A stretch of 64,000 bases of DNA from an uncultured Campylobacter sp. (lineage in GTDB: Bacteria > Campylobacterota > Campylobacteria > Campylobacterales > Campylobacteraceae): the NCBI RefSeq assembly GCF_963526985.1, contig NZ_CAURPW010000010.1, forward strand, positions 1-64,000, given 5' to 3'. Positions 15,799 through 24,654 of the stretch are shown here, piece by piece. A program made the translations under genes and the position numbers. Below the pieces are notes generated by a model that saw nothing but the letters and a program-made list of their open reading frames with translations, made no database searches and was not told where the DNA came from. Each line of letters begins with the position of its first letter. Position 1 is the first letter of the stretch.

Positions 15799-16755
15799 CT
15801 AATCTTTGCGCGAGTTTTTCTCCTCGATACCGCTAAGCCCAAACCTGCGCGCAAGCTCGGCTTTAACGCGCTCTGGGTGTATGCCGTGCGCGGCAAGTGC
15901 TATGAGCGAGTGAAAGCATAAATCCGCCGCCTCGTAAACCACGCCGTCTAGGGCTTTTTTGAGCTCGTCTTTTTCACCTTGCTCTTTTGCACCCTGCGTT
16001 AAATTTCGCAAATTTAAATCCTGCTCGTCGCGGCTTAAAATTTGCGCCTCGCCCGCTTGCGTTTTTTTGAGATTTGAGCTTTCACTCGCATGTTTGTCGG
16101 CTAAATTTTCAAATCTTCTCGCCGCGCTTGCGTCTTTGCACGCCATGATTAGCTCGCCGGCCTCCTCGCCGACTTTTTTTAATACGGCGTTTTCGCCCTT
16201 TTTAAACAGGCTTGCCACGTATGAGGTCCGCGGATCGGTGTTTAGTTTACGCTCCAAGATCACGTGATAGATCTCGTCGATGATGCCGTAAGCGGGCTTT
16301 TTAGTTTGTGCCTCGGACGCGCTTAAATTTTGCTCGCGCTCTAAAATTTGCCCGTTTTTGCCCGCCAAATTTAACTCGCCCGTCAAAATCCGTCCGTCTG
16401 CACCCGTTAAATTTCGCTCGCTCTCGTCGCTAAAATTTGCGCCCGAGATTTTCCTAAAAAAGCAAGATTTTGCCCCGGTATGGCATGCCGCGCCGCCTTG
16501 TTGCTCGACTTTGATTAGCAGCGTATCGTTGTCGCAGTCAAGGTAGGCGTCCACGATCTTTTGGACGTTGCCGCTTTGTTCGCCCTTTTTCCAGATGCGG
16601 TTTTTCGTGCGCGAAAAATAGTGCGCAAAGCCCGTTTCTAGGCTCAAATTTAGCGCCTCTTCGTCCATATAAGCAAGCATCAAAACCTCGCCGCTTGCGA
16701 CATCTTGAACGACGACGGGCAAAAGTCCGCCCGTTTTTTCCCAGTCTATTTTCAT
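15799..16755 (-). CDS. hisIE: Bifunctional phosphoribosyl-AMP cyclohydrolase / phosphoribosyl-ATP pyrophosphatase, with large insertions
   Basis: Carries steps two and three of histidine synthesis. From the ATG at 16755 (AGAGGGAAA upstream) it is 318 residues; E. coli HisIE is about 200. The HisI domain (residues 1-102) keeps MLAYM, FSRTKNRIWKKGEQSGN, DCDNDTLL and CHTGAKSCFF with metal-binding residues. The HisE domain keeps EIYHVILERK, YVASLFKKG and KVGEEAGELIMACKD, then VVYEAADLCFHSL. The extra length is two hydrophilic repeat-like insertions: about 104-150 between the domains and about 208-268 inside HisE. Both are coded by DNA full of AAATTT-type motifs. The enzyme core appears intact. 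Confidence 0.9.
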   Translation of the reverse strand: MKIDWEKTGGLLPVVVQDVASGEVLMLAYMDEEALNLSLETGFAHYFSRTKNRIWKKGEQSGNVQKIVDAYLDCDNDTLLIKVEQQGGAACHTGAKSCFFRKISGANFSDESERNLTGADGRILTGELNLAGKNGQILEREQNLSASEAQTKKPAYGIIDEIYHVILERKLNTDPRTSYVASLFKKGENAVLKKVGEEAGELIMACKDASAARRFENLADKHASESSNLKKTQAGEAQILSRDEQDLNLRNLTQGAKEQGEKDELKKALDGVVYEAADLCFHSLIALAAHGIHPERVKAELARRFGLSGIEEKNSRKD

Positions 16756-17945
16756 TTTCCCTCTATCGCGGCGGTCTTTATGCGCTTTATGCAAATTCGC
16801 TCGCTTTTAATTTATTTTCGTACGATCTCGTGCGTAAATTTTATCTTTAGCGGCTTAAAATTTACTTTGTTCGCAGCTTATTTTTGACGCCCCGCTGCAA
16901 ACTACTCTTTTAGTCAAAATTTCAAAAAATCCCCGCCGATAGATTTCAAATCCTAAAAAGTACGTGAAAAATAAGCAAATTTAGCGGCGAGATTTCAAGT
17001 CCGCCTAGAAGCTTTGCTTTGAGACTAACGAAAGCTATTTTTACTTCGCTTCGCTCGTAGCTGCGTTTTGAAAATCTACAAGCGTAGTGGATGGAGTAGA
17101 GCGAAATGGTACACTAAAATGTGATGCCCGGATAGTTATGAACCAATACTTATATTACCTCATTATGGCAAGCTTGATGGTTCTACTGTATGCTCTGATT
17201 GCTGGAAAGTTCGTGATATATTAGTGTCCATTATAGAGTGAACTATTCAAAGAATAAATCGGTACAGAAAGCTTCTGAGATTATGCCAATATCTTCTCAA
17301 TTGTAACGACGGTAGCAACCACAGAGGGGCTAGTAGAAAAAGAATTTCTTGCTTCATCTTAAAAGCGTGTTCTGCTTGTAGCCGCAAGCGAAGCAAAGCA
17401 GAGTTTAGATACAACAATATCGAAAGCTACTACAATCGATGGATTGTCTCAAAAGTAGTAAGATGAAATTTGTAGTTGAAAATCTGCTTAAGATTAATTG
17501 AACCTAAATTTAATTAAAAAATAGCCAAATGGCTCACTATAATACGATTTTGCCGTAACTTATCAGAATACGAGTTTGTCGAATACGACTACAATGAAAG
17601 ACAAATACTGTCATATGTTGCTGGTAAGGATAATTTTTTAAAATTTTCTCTAAAATTTTTCAAAGAAAATTTGAAAGGGCTTATGTGCCTGTTTCTAAAT
17701 TTATTATGGTCTTTGTCATCCCGCAGGAACAATGGTTGTTAGTGTAGCTTACGCTTCCTTTGTTTGCATTAAATTCGTAGTTAACCCTAATGCGATAATA
17801 AGACGGTACGGCTACATGCTTAAAAATAAAGGTAAATGCTTCAAAAAGTCAATAAGAGATTTCAAGGAAGTAAAGAATAGACCTTAAAATTTAATCTCTT
17901 TGAAAAGTCGTTTATATATAATTATATCTTGAATAAAGCAGAGAA
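16756..17945. other. AT-rich region with decayed coding fragments
   Basis: About 1.2 kb with no intact gene. On the plus strand one frame reads almost continuously from about 17142 to 17469 with a single stop near 17240 (starting EPILILPHYGKLDGSTVCSD, with later Cys pairs), and other fragments lie near 17575-17720 (EFVEYDYNERQILSYVAG) and 17745-17886 (ending FKKSIRDFKEVKNRP, stop). Composition is markedly more A+T than both flanks. I cannot name the source gene. Confidence 0.4.
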
Positions 17946-17963
17946 AGAGAGCCGAAGCCCTCT
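17935..17963 (-). terminator. Terminator of the alpha ribosomal operon
   Basis: On the minus strand after rplQ: 7-bp stem AGAGGGC/GCTCTCT (one G-U) closed by a TTCG tetraloop, followed by TTCTCTGCTTT. A strong intrinsic terminator. Confidence 0.75.
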
Positions 17964-17968
17964 AAAAG

Positions 17969-18325
17969 TTATTCTTTGATTAGCTCGATATAAGCCATCT
18001 CGGCAGCATCGCCTCGGCGAACGCGAGTCTTAACGATGCGCGTATATCCGCCGTTTTTACCTACAAATTTTGGAGCAAGCTCAGTTACTAGCTTGTTCGT
18101 AGTTTCTTTGTCCTGCAAGCTGGCAAAAACCGCTCTGTGAGCGTTGCTGTCGCCTTTTCTCGCTCTAGTGATTAGCTTTTCGATATAGCTTCTTAACTCT
18201 TTTGCCTTAGGCAAGGTCGTCTCTATCTTTTCGCTTTTGATGATAGCGATAGCTAAGTTTTTAAGTAGAGCCGAGCGGTGAGCCGACGTCCTACCTAGTT
18301 TTCTGTATCCGTGACCGTGTCTCAT
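17969..18325 (-). CDS. rplQ: 50S ribosomal protein L17
   Basis: 118 residues, the family length, opening MRHGHGYRKLGRTSAHRSALLKNLA, the classical L17 start. It sits at the polypeptide-exit side of the large subunit. Last gene of the alpha operon (infA/rpmJ-rpsM-rpsK-rpsD-rpoA-rplQ), 11 bases after rpoA and just before a TTCG-loop terminator. Confidence 0.98.
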   Translation of the reverse strand: MRHGHGYRKLGRTSAHRSALLKNLAIAIIKSEKIETTLPKAKELRSYIEKLITRARKGDSNAHRAVFASLQDKETTNKLVTELAPKFVGKNGGYTRIVKTRVRRGDAAEMAYIELIKE

Positions 18326-18336
18326 TTATGTTCCTT

Positions 18337-19350
18337 TTACTCTTTTGCACTCATTTGTGATTTTAGGTCGGCGATTTTTTTCTTGAGTTGATCTTTGCCG
18401 CCACCTAGGTCGCCGCCGACCGGATATCCGATCTCTTGCATAACGGCCTTAATCTCTTCTAGAGATTTTTTACCTAAATTTTTAAGCTCTTTTAGCTCGT
18501 TTTCATCCATCAAAGCAAGCTCGCCGATAAATCTAATCTCGGCTTTATCAAGGCAATTAGAACTTCTAGCGCTCAAATTGAGCTCTTCTATGCTTTGAAG
18601 TAGTTTTGCATGCTCGCTGCCAGAAGTTTGAGCGTTTAGACCTGCCGAAACGTCGATATTTAAAACGCCTTTAAACACCGACATCTGCTGATACATTGCC
18701 TCGATCGCGTGTTTAAACGCTTCGATTGCGCCCACTTGTCCGTCCGTCGTAACCGTGAAAATAATCTTCTCATAGTCGGGATTATCCTCTACTAGGACGT
18801 TTTCTAGCTCGTAAACTGCTTTTTTAACAGGCGTAAAGAACGCGTCAAGGGCTATATAACCCTCTTCGGTATTGTCTCTTATCTCTTCACTCGGGACGTA
18901 TCCGATACCTTTTTGGATGATTACGGAAAATTTAAGCTCCGCGTCCTCGTTTATGGTTGCAAGATAGGCATCCGGATTTACGACATCTACGACATCGCTT
19001 TTTAGATCGCCGGCTTTTATCTCTTTTGGACCTTTAAACGAATACTCAACCACCTCGCGCTCAGACTCGTTTTTTAGCTTAAAGCGGATGTTTTTTAAAT
19101 TTATAATAAACTGCGCTACGTCCTCTAGCATGCCCCTCATCGAATCAAATTCATGAGATACGCCCTCTATCTTGACGCCCGTAGCCGCAAATCCAACCGT
19201 GCTGCTATATAAAAGTCGTCTTAGCGGATGAGCCAAAGTGACCGCATAGCCCGTCTCAAACGGATACGCAGTTATTCTGGCGACATTCTCGCTTATACTC
19301 TCTACTGAAATTTCGGTAGGCATATAAGCTGATGTGGTAATTTTTCTCAT
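18337..19350 (-). CDS. rpoA: RNA polymerase alpha subunit
   Basis: 337 residues. The N-terminal assembly domain shows RITAYPFETGYAVTLAHPLRRLLYSS, the conserved dimer and beta-binding surface; the C-terminal domain, which contacts activators and UP elements, has LNLSARSSNCLDKAEIRFIGEL and KNLGKKSLEEIKAVM. A Lys/Gly-rich tail follows. Starts 14 bases after rpsD, as in other Campylobacterota. Confidence 0.98.
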   Translation of the reverse strand: MRKITTSAYMPTEISVESISENVARITAYPFETGYAVTLAHPLRRLLYSSTVGFAATGVKIEGVSHEFDSMRGMLEDVAQFIINLKNIRFKLKNESEREVVEYSFKGPKEIKAGDLKSDVVDVVNPDAYLATINEDAELKFSVIIQKGIGYVPSEEIRDNTEEGYIALDAFFTPVKKAVYELENVLVEDNPDYEKIIFTVTTDGQVGAIEAFKHAIEAMYQQMSVFKGVLNIDVSAGLNAQTSGSEHAKLLQSIEELNLSARSSNCLDKAEIRFIGELALMDENELKELKNLGKKSLEEIKAVMQEIGYPVGGDLGGGKDQLKKKIADLKSQMSAKE

Positions 19351-19364
19351 CGTTATACCCCTTA

Positions 19365-19991
19365 TTATTTCGAATAAAGCTCTACTATGAATCTTTCCTC
19401 GACAGGAATGACGACTTCTTCCCTTTCCGGAGTTCTTGTGAAAATTCCGAATTTTTTATCTTTTTCGACGTCGACCCAAGCTACGATGCCGGTTTGTGCC
19501 GTAAGATCGATCGCGCGAACGATTTGTGGATTGTTTTTAGACTTCTCGATAACCTCTACTTTAGCGCCAGCTTGGACTCTGTAAGAAGGAATATCTACTC
19601 TCTTGCCGTTTACTAAAATATGTCCGTGAGTAACTAGCTGACGAGCGAAGCGGCGAGTCGTCGCAAAGCCCATTCTGTAAACTACGTTATCTAATCTTTG
19701 CTCTAAAAGCTGTACCAAAAGCGCACCGGTATTTCCCTCGCGGCGAGCGGCTTCTTGGAATAAGCGGCGGAATTGCTTCTCGCTAATGCCGTACATAAAT
19801 TTAGCTTTTTGTTTTTCGCGAAGCTGCAAGCCGTATTCGCTTATCTTGCTTCTTCTTTGTCCGTGTTGTCCCGGAGCGTAAGGTCTTTTGTCAAGCGCGC
19901 TCTTACCTGCCAAGCGACGCTCGCCCTTTAGCGCCAAACTAACGCCGAGTCTTCTTTCTAATTTTTCAACGGGTCCTCTATATCTAGCCAT
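19365..19991 (-). CDS. rpsD: 30S ribosomal protein S4
   Basis: 208 residues with MARYRGPVEKLERRLGVSL and the S4 RNA-binding core LDNVVYRMGFATTRRFARQLVTHGHI. The N-terminal region here lacks the zinc-binding cysteines of the other S4 type. Primary 16S rRNA binder and, in many bacteria, translational regulator of the alpha operon; no regulatory pseudoknot was identified here. Confidence 0.98.
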   Translation of the reverse strand: MARYRGPVEKLERRLGVSLALKGERRLAGKSALDKRPYAPGQHGQRRSKISEYGLQLREKQKAKFMYGISEKQFRRLFQEAARREGNTGALLVQLLEQRLDNVVYRMGFATTRRFARQLVTHGHILVNGKRVDIPSYRVQAGAKVEVIEKSKNNPQIVRAIDLTAQTGIVAWVDVEKDKKFGIFTRTPEREEVVIPVEERFIVELYSK

Positions 19992-20013
19992 AATAATTCT
20001 CCTAAATTTCTAA

Positions 20014-20406
20014 TTATACGCGGCGGCGTTTCGGCGGTCTGCAACCATTATGCGGAAGCGGAGTTATATCTTTTAAAAACGTTACTTTTATGCCCTCTAC
20101 CGCGCCTACGCTCTTGACTGCGGTCTCTCTACCGCTGCCAGGACCTTGTACTTTGATGCCTACTTCTTTTATACCGTGCTCTTTTGCTTTGGTTAGAGCG
20201 TCTTCTACTGCTTGTTGGGCTGCATAAGGAGTTGATTTTTTACTTCCTTTAAAGCCTAGTCCGCCGGCACTACTCCAAGCGATAGCATTTCCCATCTCAT
20301 CGGTAACCGTTACCATAGTGTTGTTAAAAGTCGCGCTTATATAAACGATACCTTTAGCGATACTTTTTCTTACAATTTTCTTTTTAACTACTTTTCTTTT
20401 TGCCAT
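20014..20406 (-). CDS. rpsK: 30S ribosomal protein S11
   Basis: 130 residues with the family hallmarks IAKGIVYISATFNNTMVTVTD, WSSAGGLGFKGSKKSTPYAAQ, VQGPGSGRETAVKS and the end LPHNGCRPPKRRRV. Platform protein of the small subunit near the mRNA exit. Nine bases after rpsM. Confidence 0.98.
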   Translation of the reverse strand: MAKRKVVKKKIVRKSIAKGIVYISATFNNTMVTVTDEMGNAIAWSSAGGLGFKGSKKSTPYAAQQAVEDALTKAKEHGIKEVGIKVQGPGSGRETAVKSVGAVEGIKVTFLKDITPLPHNGCRPPKRRRV

Positions 20407-20415
20407 CGCTTATCC

Positions 20416-20784
20416 TTATTTAGTCGCAGCGCCGACTGTTTTGCGCTTACCTTTTCTAGTTCTAGCGTTTGTTTTGGTCTTTTGACCGCGCACCGGAAGA
20501 CCTTTTCTGTGTCTTAGACCGCGGTAGCTTCCTAGGTCCATAAGAGCCTTGATGTCCATAGCGACGCTTTTTCTAAGGTCGCCTTCCACCACGTGATGCT
20601 CTTGGATCTCTTTGCGGATAGCCGCAGCTTCGTCTTCGGTTAGATCGTTTACTCTTTTATCATAAGAAATTTTGGTAGCATCCAAAATTTGACGAGATTT
20701 GTGAAGACCAATACCATAAATATAGGTCAAACCGTATTCGATTCTCTTTTTCTTTGGTAAATCCACACCTGCGATACGTGCCAT
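20416..20784 (-). CDS. rpsM: 30S ribosomal protein S13
   Basis: 122 residues: MARIAGVDLPKKKRIEYGLTY, the helix-two-turn-helix region and C-terminal GLPVRGQKTKTNARTRKG tail that reaches the P-site tRNA. Head protein of the small subunit. Preceded by rpmJ with a three-base gap. Confidence 0.98.
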   Translation of the reverse strand: MARIAGVDLPKKKRIEYGLTYIYGIGLHKSRQILDATKISYDKRVNDLTEDEAAAIRKEIQEHHVVEGDLRKSVAMDIKALMDLGSYRGLRHRKGLPVRGQKTKTNARTRKGKRKTVGAATK

Positions 20785-20787
20785 GCC

Positions 20788-20901
20788 TTATCCTTGTCTT
20801 TGTTTATGTTTTGGATTTTCGCAGATTATGCGAACTACGCCTTGGCGCTTGACAATTTTGCACTTGTCACACATCTTCTTTACAGAAGGACGAACTTTCA
20901 T
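20788..20901 (-). CDS. rpmJ: 50S ribosomal protein L36
   Basis: A 37-residue protein read from the minus strand, beginning MKVRPSVKKMCDKCKIVKR and ending NPKHKQRQG. The zinc ligands C11, C14, C27 and H32 of the Zn-containing L36 type are all present. AGGAG-like AGGAGAC precedes the ATG. First gene after the alpha-operon promoter. Confidence 0.97.
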   Translation of the reverse strand: MKVRPSVKKMCDKCKIVKRQGVVRIICENPKHKQRQG

Positions 20902-21032
20902 TCTAGTCTCCTAAAAATTTATTCCACTTTTAGGCTGCATCAGGTTTAACGAAATTTTAAACCAACTATTTTCAAAACAAGTGGTGGGCTTTGAAAACAA
21001 TTCTTCATACAGCAATTTGTCGCAAAGGGCTG

Positions 21033-21038
21033 AGTATA
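21033..21038 (-). promoter_or_regulatory. Promoter -10 ahead of rpmJ (alpha operon)
   Basis: Minus-strand GGCTATACTCAG gives an extended TATACT -10 in the 156-base gap between infA and rpmJ, about 132 bases before the rpmJ start. This would let rpmJ-rplQ be transcribed separately from infA. Confidence 0.5.
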
Positions 21039-21057
21039 GCCAAATTTAGCTTTTAAT

Positions 21058-21276
21058 TTACTTATGTCGGTAAATTATCCTACCCTTATCCAGACTGTAA
21101 GGCGTTAGCTCCACCTTTACGCGGTCTCCAGGCATTATTTTTATATAATGCATCCTCATCTTGCCCGCAATATGACACAAAATCACGTGTTTGTTGTCGA
21201 GCTCGACCTTAAACGTCGCGTTTGGCAGCGCCTCGATGACGTTGCCGTCGATCTCTATGACGTCGTCTTTTGCCAC
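21058..21276 (-). CDS. infA: Translation initiation factor IF-1
   Basis: 72 residues, an OB-fold protein that binds the 30S A site during initiation. MAKDDVIEIDGNVIEALPNATFKV, HVILCHIAGKMRMHYI and GDRVKVELTPYSLDKGRI are textbook IF-1. The start codon is GTG (GTGGCAAAAGAC) with AAGGAG four bases upstream. Lies between map and rpmJ, as in many bacteria, but separated from map by a strong hairpin. Confidence 0.97.
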   Translation of the reverse strand: MAKDDVIEIDGNVIEALPNATFKVELDNKHVILCHIAGKMRMHYIKIMPGDRVKVELTPYSLDKGRIIYRHK

Positions 21277-21354
21277 TTAACTCCTTTTTGTTAAATTTAC
21301 TTTCGCCGCTCGGCGGAAGTTTGAAATTAAAATTTTAACTCACCACAAATTAAA

Positions 21355-21400
21355 ATTTTAAAATTTACAAGTCGCACGAACGATTTGTAAATTTTAAAAT
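21355..21400 (-). terminator. Long-stem terminator between map and infA
   Basis: A 20-bp stem (21355-21374 with 21381-21400, one G-U) and six-base loop, beginning one base after the map stop on the minus strand and followed by T-rich DNA. Arms contain TAAAATTTACAA. Likely ends or attenuates the spc transcript before infA. Confidence 0.75.
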
Positions 21401-21401
21401 C

Positions 21402-22160
21402 TTATGCTAGGCTTAAGATCTCCGCACGTCCGTTTACGACTGCCATGCAGTGCTCATAGTGGCTGGTTCTTAGCCCGTCTTTGCTAGTTACTTTCCATTT
21501 GTCGTGACCAATCACCGGAGTGCCGTCTTTTTGACAGATCATCGGCTCTACACAAAATACCATTCCATTTTTGATTTTTGGTCCCGATTTTGGGCTGCCG
21601 CCCTCTAAACAATTTAAAATTTGCGGATCTTCGTGCGGGCGTCTACCGATGCCGTGACCGCAAAATCCCGTTAGCGGAACAAATCCGCGAGCTCTTATAA
21701 ATTTCTCGATTTCAAAACTAAGCTCTTTAAAGTGCATTCCTGCTTTTACGGTATCTATCGCAAAATATAACGCGTCTTTAGCGCAAGCGATTAGCCTTTC
21801 GTCCTCGCGCGAAATTTGACCTACGCCCCAAGTCCTCGCCGAGTCCCCGAAATATCCGTTCAAATTTGAGCCGATATCGACGCTTACGATGTCGCCTTCT
21901 TGTAGTTTGTATTCGTTTGGGATGCCGTGGATGACTACTTCGTTTACGCTGATGCAAGCGGCGTTTGGAAAGCCGTAAAGACCCTTAAATGCCGGCTTTG
22001 CGCCCGCAGCCCTTATCATATCCTCGCAAATTTTATCTATTTCTAGTAGCGAAATGCCGGGCTTGATCACGCCTTCTACGTAGTCGAGGGTTTGAGCGAC
22101 GATTTTATTCGCCGCTCGCATCTTCTCTATGTCGTTTGGCTGCATGATGGTTATAGCCAT
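21402..22160 (-). CDS. map: Methionine aminopeptidase, type I
   Basis: 252 residues. Removes the initiator methionine from nascent proteins. The five metal ligands lie in VDIGSNLNGYFGDSART (two Asp), FCGHGIGRRPHEDP (His), FCVEPMI (Glu) and the C-terminal EHCMAVV (Glu). The ATG overlaps the secY stop (TAATG), so the genes are coupled, an arrangement common in spc operons. Confidence 0.96.
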   Translation of the reverse strand: MAITIMQPNDIEKMRAANKIVAQTLDYVEGVIKPGISLLEIDKICEDMIRAAGAKPAFKGLYGFPNAACISVNEVVIHGIPNEYKLQEGDIVSVDIGSNLNGYFGDSARTWGVGQISREDERLIACAKDALYFAIDTVKAGMHFKELSFEIEKFIRARGFVPLTGFCGHGIGRRPHEDPQILNCLEGGSPKSGPKIKNGMVFCVEPMICQKDGTPVIGHDKWKVTSKDGLRTSHYEHCMAVVNGRAEILSLA

Positions 22161-23422
22161 TACAAGCCTACCGCACTTAGAGTTTGATATTTATTCATAT
22201 AAATTTGAGCTTCTATCCTTCGCATCGTATCAAGCGCGACAGAAACCACGATCAGTACCGACGTACCGCCGAAATAAAACGGAACGCCCATAAATTTAAC
22301 AAGCACCCAAGGTAGCGTCGAGATAAGTCCGAGATAAATCGCGCCGCTAAACGTTAGCCTAGATGCTACCTCATTTAGATAGCCCGCAGTGCCCTCGCCC
22401 GGTCTAATACCCGGGATAAATCCGCCTTGTCTTTTTAAATTTTCGCTGATATCTTTTGCGTTAAACGCGATCGAAGCGTAAAAATATGCAAAAAATACAA
22501 CTAGCAAGAACGTTAAAAAGTTGAAAAAATAGCTATTTGGATTTAAAAAATCGTGAATAGCTTGGATGTAAGGATTTGTGCTGGCCTGCAAAATGGTGCT
22601 TGGGAACATCAAAATCGCACTGGCGAAAATCGGAGGAATAACGCCGCTTAAATTTACCTTGATAGGTATATAGTTCATAATGCGTTTGTTTTGATTTTCC
22701 ATCACTACCTTACGCGAATAGCTCACCGGTACGCGTCTCTCGCCCATCTCGACGTAGATAACTATGCCTACCGTGACTAAGATAACAAGCAAAATTCCGA
22801 TAACCACGAGGAAGTTCATCTCGCCCGTATTTACCAAATTTACCGTTCCGCCGATGGCCGAAGGTATGCCGCTAACGATACCAGCGAAGATAATAAGGCT
22901 GATGCCGTTGCCGATACCGCGCTGAGTGATCTGCTCGCCTATCCACATCAAAAGCATAGTTCCCGTTAGCATCGAAGCCGCTGCGATGGAGATAAATAAA
23001 TTCATATCTATCATTATCGCGTCCTCTCCGCCTCTGCCGTGAAGGCTCTGAAGCCCCATACTAACGCCAACTGCTTGAACAAGGGTGATAATAATAGTAG
23101 CATAACGGATGATTTGCATATATTTTTGCATGCCGTCGCGGTCCTTTTTCATCTTGCCTAAATTTGGGAAAGTAGCCGCTAAAAGCTCCATGATGATAGA
23201 TGCCGTGATATATGGCATAATTCCTAGAGAGATGATGCTAAGGCGCTCTGCCGCCTTACCGCTGAACATATTAAATAGTCCAAGCGCGTTTGCGGAATTC
23301 GAATCGAAAAACTCTTTAATAACATTGACGTTTACACCAGGAACCGGCACGTATGCCAGTATCCTGTAAGCAAATAAAAATGCCAACGTGATTAAAATCT
23401 TGTTGGTCAATGTCTTATTCAT
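22160..23422 (-). CDS. secY: Preprotein translocase subunit SecY
   Basis: 420 residues with ten membrane helices, the pore of the Sec translocon. Conserved pieces: FAYRILAYVPVPGV at the N-terminus, LFNMFSGKAAERLSIISLGIMPYITASIIMEL (plug and helix 2), VSYSRKVVMENQNKRIMNYIPIKVN and the cytosolic loop FIPGIRPGEGTAGYL. One-base overlaps with both rplO and map show tight coupling. Confidence 0.97.
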   Translation of the reverse strand: MNKTLTNKILITLAFLFAYRILAYVPVPGVNVNVIKEFFDSNSANALGLFNMFSGKAAERLSIISLGIMPYITASIIMELLAATFPNLGKMKKDRDGMQKYMQIIRYATIIITLVQAVGVSMGLQSLHGRGGEDAIMIDMNLFISIAAASMLTGTMLLMWIGEQITQRGIGNGISLIIFAGIVSGIPSAIGGTVNLVNTGEMNFLVVIGILLVILVTVGIVIYVEMGERRVPVSYSRKVVMENQNKRIMNYIPIKVNLSGVIPPIFASAILMFPSTILQASTNPYIQAIHDFLNPNSYFFNFLTFLLVVFFAYFYASIAFNAKDISENLKRQGGFIPGIRPGEGTAGYLNEVASRLTFSGAIYLGLISTLPWVLVKFMGVPFYFGGTSVLIVVSVALDTMRRIEAQIYMNKYQTLSAVGL

Positions 23423-23823
23423 TACGCACGTCCGCTAACGGTTACGTTCTCGTCTTTGATTTTTGAAGCCAAATCTTTCGCGCTCGATCCGATCAATTTG
23501 ATTTTCTTGACGCTGCTTGAAATTTTGTGTACGGTAGCGATAGTAGCGATAGTGATCTCGCTTAGCTCTTTTACCGCAACGATTTTTTCTACGTTGACTA
23601 CGTAAGGTTTTTCAAATTTAGACGTAAAGCCTACTTTCGGAAGGCGTCTTTGAAGCGGCTGCTGACCGCCCTCAAAGCCTCTTTTCTCGTTGTAGCCTTT
23701 TCTAGCTCTTTGACCTTTGTGTCCTTTGCCCGCGGTTTTACCTTGACCGCTACCTTGACCGCGACCTAGTCTTTTAGTTTGTCTAGTCGAGCCCTCGGCA
23801 GGTTTTAAATTTTCTAGTCCCAT
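23422..23823 (-). CDS. rplO: 50S ribosomal protein L15
   Basis: 133 residues with MGLENLKPAEGSTRQTKRLGRGQGSGQGKTAGKGHKGQ, the basic glycine-rich L15 N-terminus. It directly follows rpsE: rpmD (L30), which stands here in many bacteria, is missing, as is usual in Campylobacterota. Confidence 0.97.
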   Translation of the reverse strand: MGLENLKPAEGSTRQTKRLGRGQGSGQGKTAGKGHKGQRARKGYNEKRGFEGGQQPLQRRLPKVGFTSKFEKPYVVNVEKIVAVKELSEITIATIATVHKISSSVKKIKLIGSSAKDLASKIKDENVTVSGRA

Positions 23824-23832
23824 ATCTTCTCC

Positions 23833-24276
23833 TTAGCCTTTAAGCATGCTTAGCGCTTTTAAAGTAGCGCGAACGACGTTTGCCGAGTTGTTTGAGCCAA
23901 GCGATTTCGTTAGGATGTCCTTGATGCCCGCAAGCTCTAAAATAGGACGAGCGCTACCGCCCGCGATCACGCCCGTACCTTCGCTAGCAGGGCGAAGCAA
24001 AACGCGGCTAGCGTTAAATTTAACCTCTACGTCGTGAGGTATAGTCGAGCCTTTTCTTTTTACCTCGATGATATTTTTAAACGCGTCGTCGACGGCTTTT
24101 CTCATAGCGTCCGGTACCTCTTTTGCTTTACCGAAGCCAAAGCCCACTAGGCCGTTTCTGTTTCCCACTACGACAAGAGCCGTAAATCTAAATCTACGAC
24201 CGCCTTTTACGACCTTTGTAACGCGGCCGATATCAACCATTACTTCTTCGAATTCTTCTCTGTTATATTTTTCCAT
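23833..24276 (-). CDS. rpsE: 30S ribosomal protein S5
   Basis: 147 residues with VVKGGRRFRFTALVVVGNRNGLVGFGFGKAKEVPDAMRKA and a double-stranded-RNA-binding-like N-terminal domain; residues linked to spectinomycin binding lie in the VKGGRR loop. Slightly shorter than E. coli S5. Followed by rplO after nine bases. Confidence 0.97.
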   Translation of the reverse strand: MEKYNREEFEEVMVDIGRVTKVVKGGRRFRFTALVVVGNRNGLVGFGFGKAKEVPDAMRKAVDDAFKNIIEVKRKGSTIPHDVEVKFNASRVLLRPASEGTGVIAGGSARPILELAGIKDILTKSLGSNNSANVVRATLKALSMLKG

Positions 24277-24287
24277 AGCGATTTTCC

Positions 24288-24644
24288 TTATAGTTTGATA
24301 CCGTTTTCGCGTAATGCGTCTGCAAAAGCCGCTATAACGCCGTGATACAAATAGCCGTTTCTGTCGAATAATGCCGCTTCTATTTTTTTAGCTTTTAGAG
24401 TTTTTGCAAATTCTTTAGCTAAAGTTACGGCGCCTTCTTTGTTTGCTTTTACGCCTAGTTTTCTGCCGTCTGCTGCCGCTAGAGTTACGGCTGCTACGTC
24501 ATCGATAGCTTGGACGTAAAGAGTTCTGTTTGATTTGAAGATAGAAATTCTAGGCAATACCGCAGTGCCGGAAATTTTGGCTCTGATTCTTCTTTTTCTC
24601 TTGATTCTAAGAGCGAGTTTTCTTTTTAATACATTTGCTGTCAT
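24288..24644 (-). CDS. rplR: 50S ribosomal protein L18
   Basis: 118 residues: RKRRIRAKISGTAVLPRISIFKSNRTLYVQAIDD and FDRNGYLYHGVIAAFADALRENGI are L18 signatures. Binds 5S rRNA. Ten-base gaps to rplF and rpsE. Confidence 0.97.
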   Translation of the reverse strand: MTANVLKRKLALRIKRKRRIRAKISGTAVLPRISIFKSNRTLYVQAIDDVAAVTLAAADGRKLGVKANKEGAVTLAKEFAKTLKAKKIEAALFDRNGYLYHGVIAAFADALRENGIKL

Positions 24645-24654
24645 TATCTATCCC

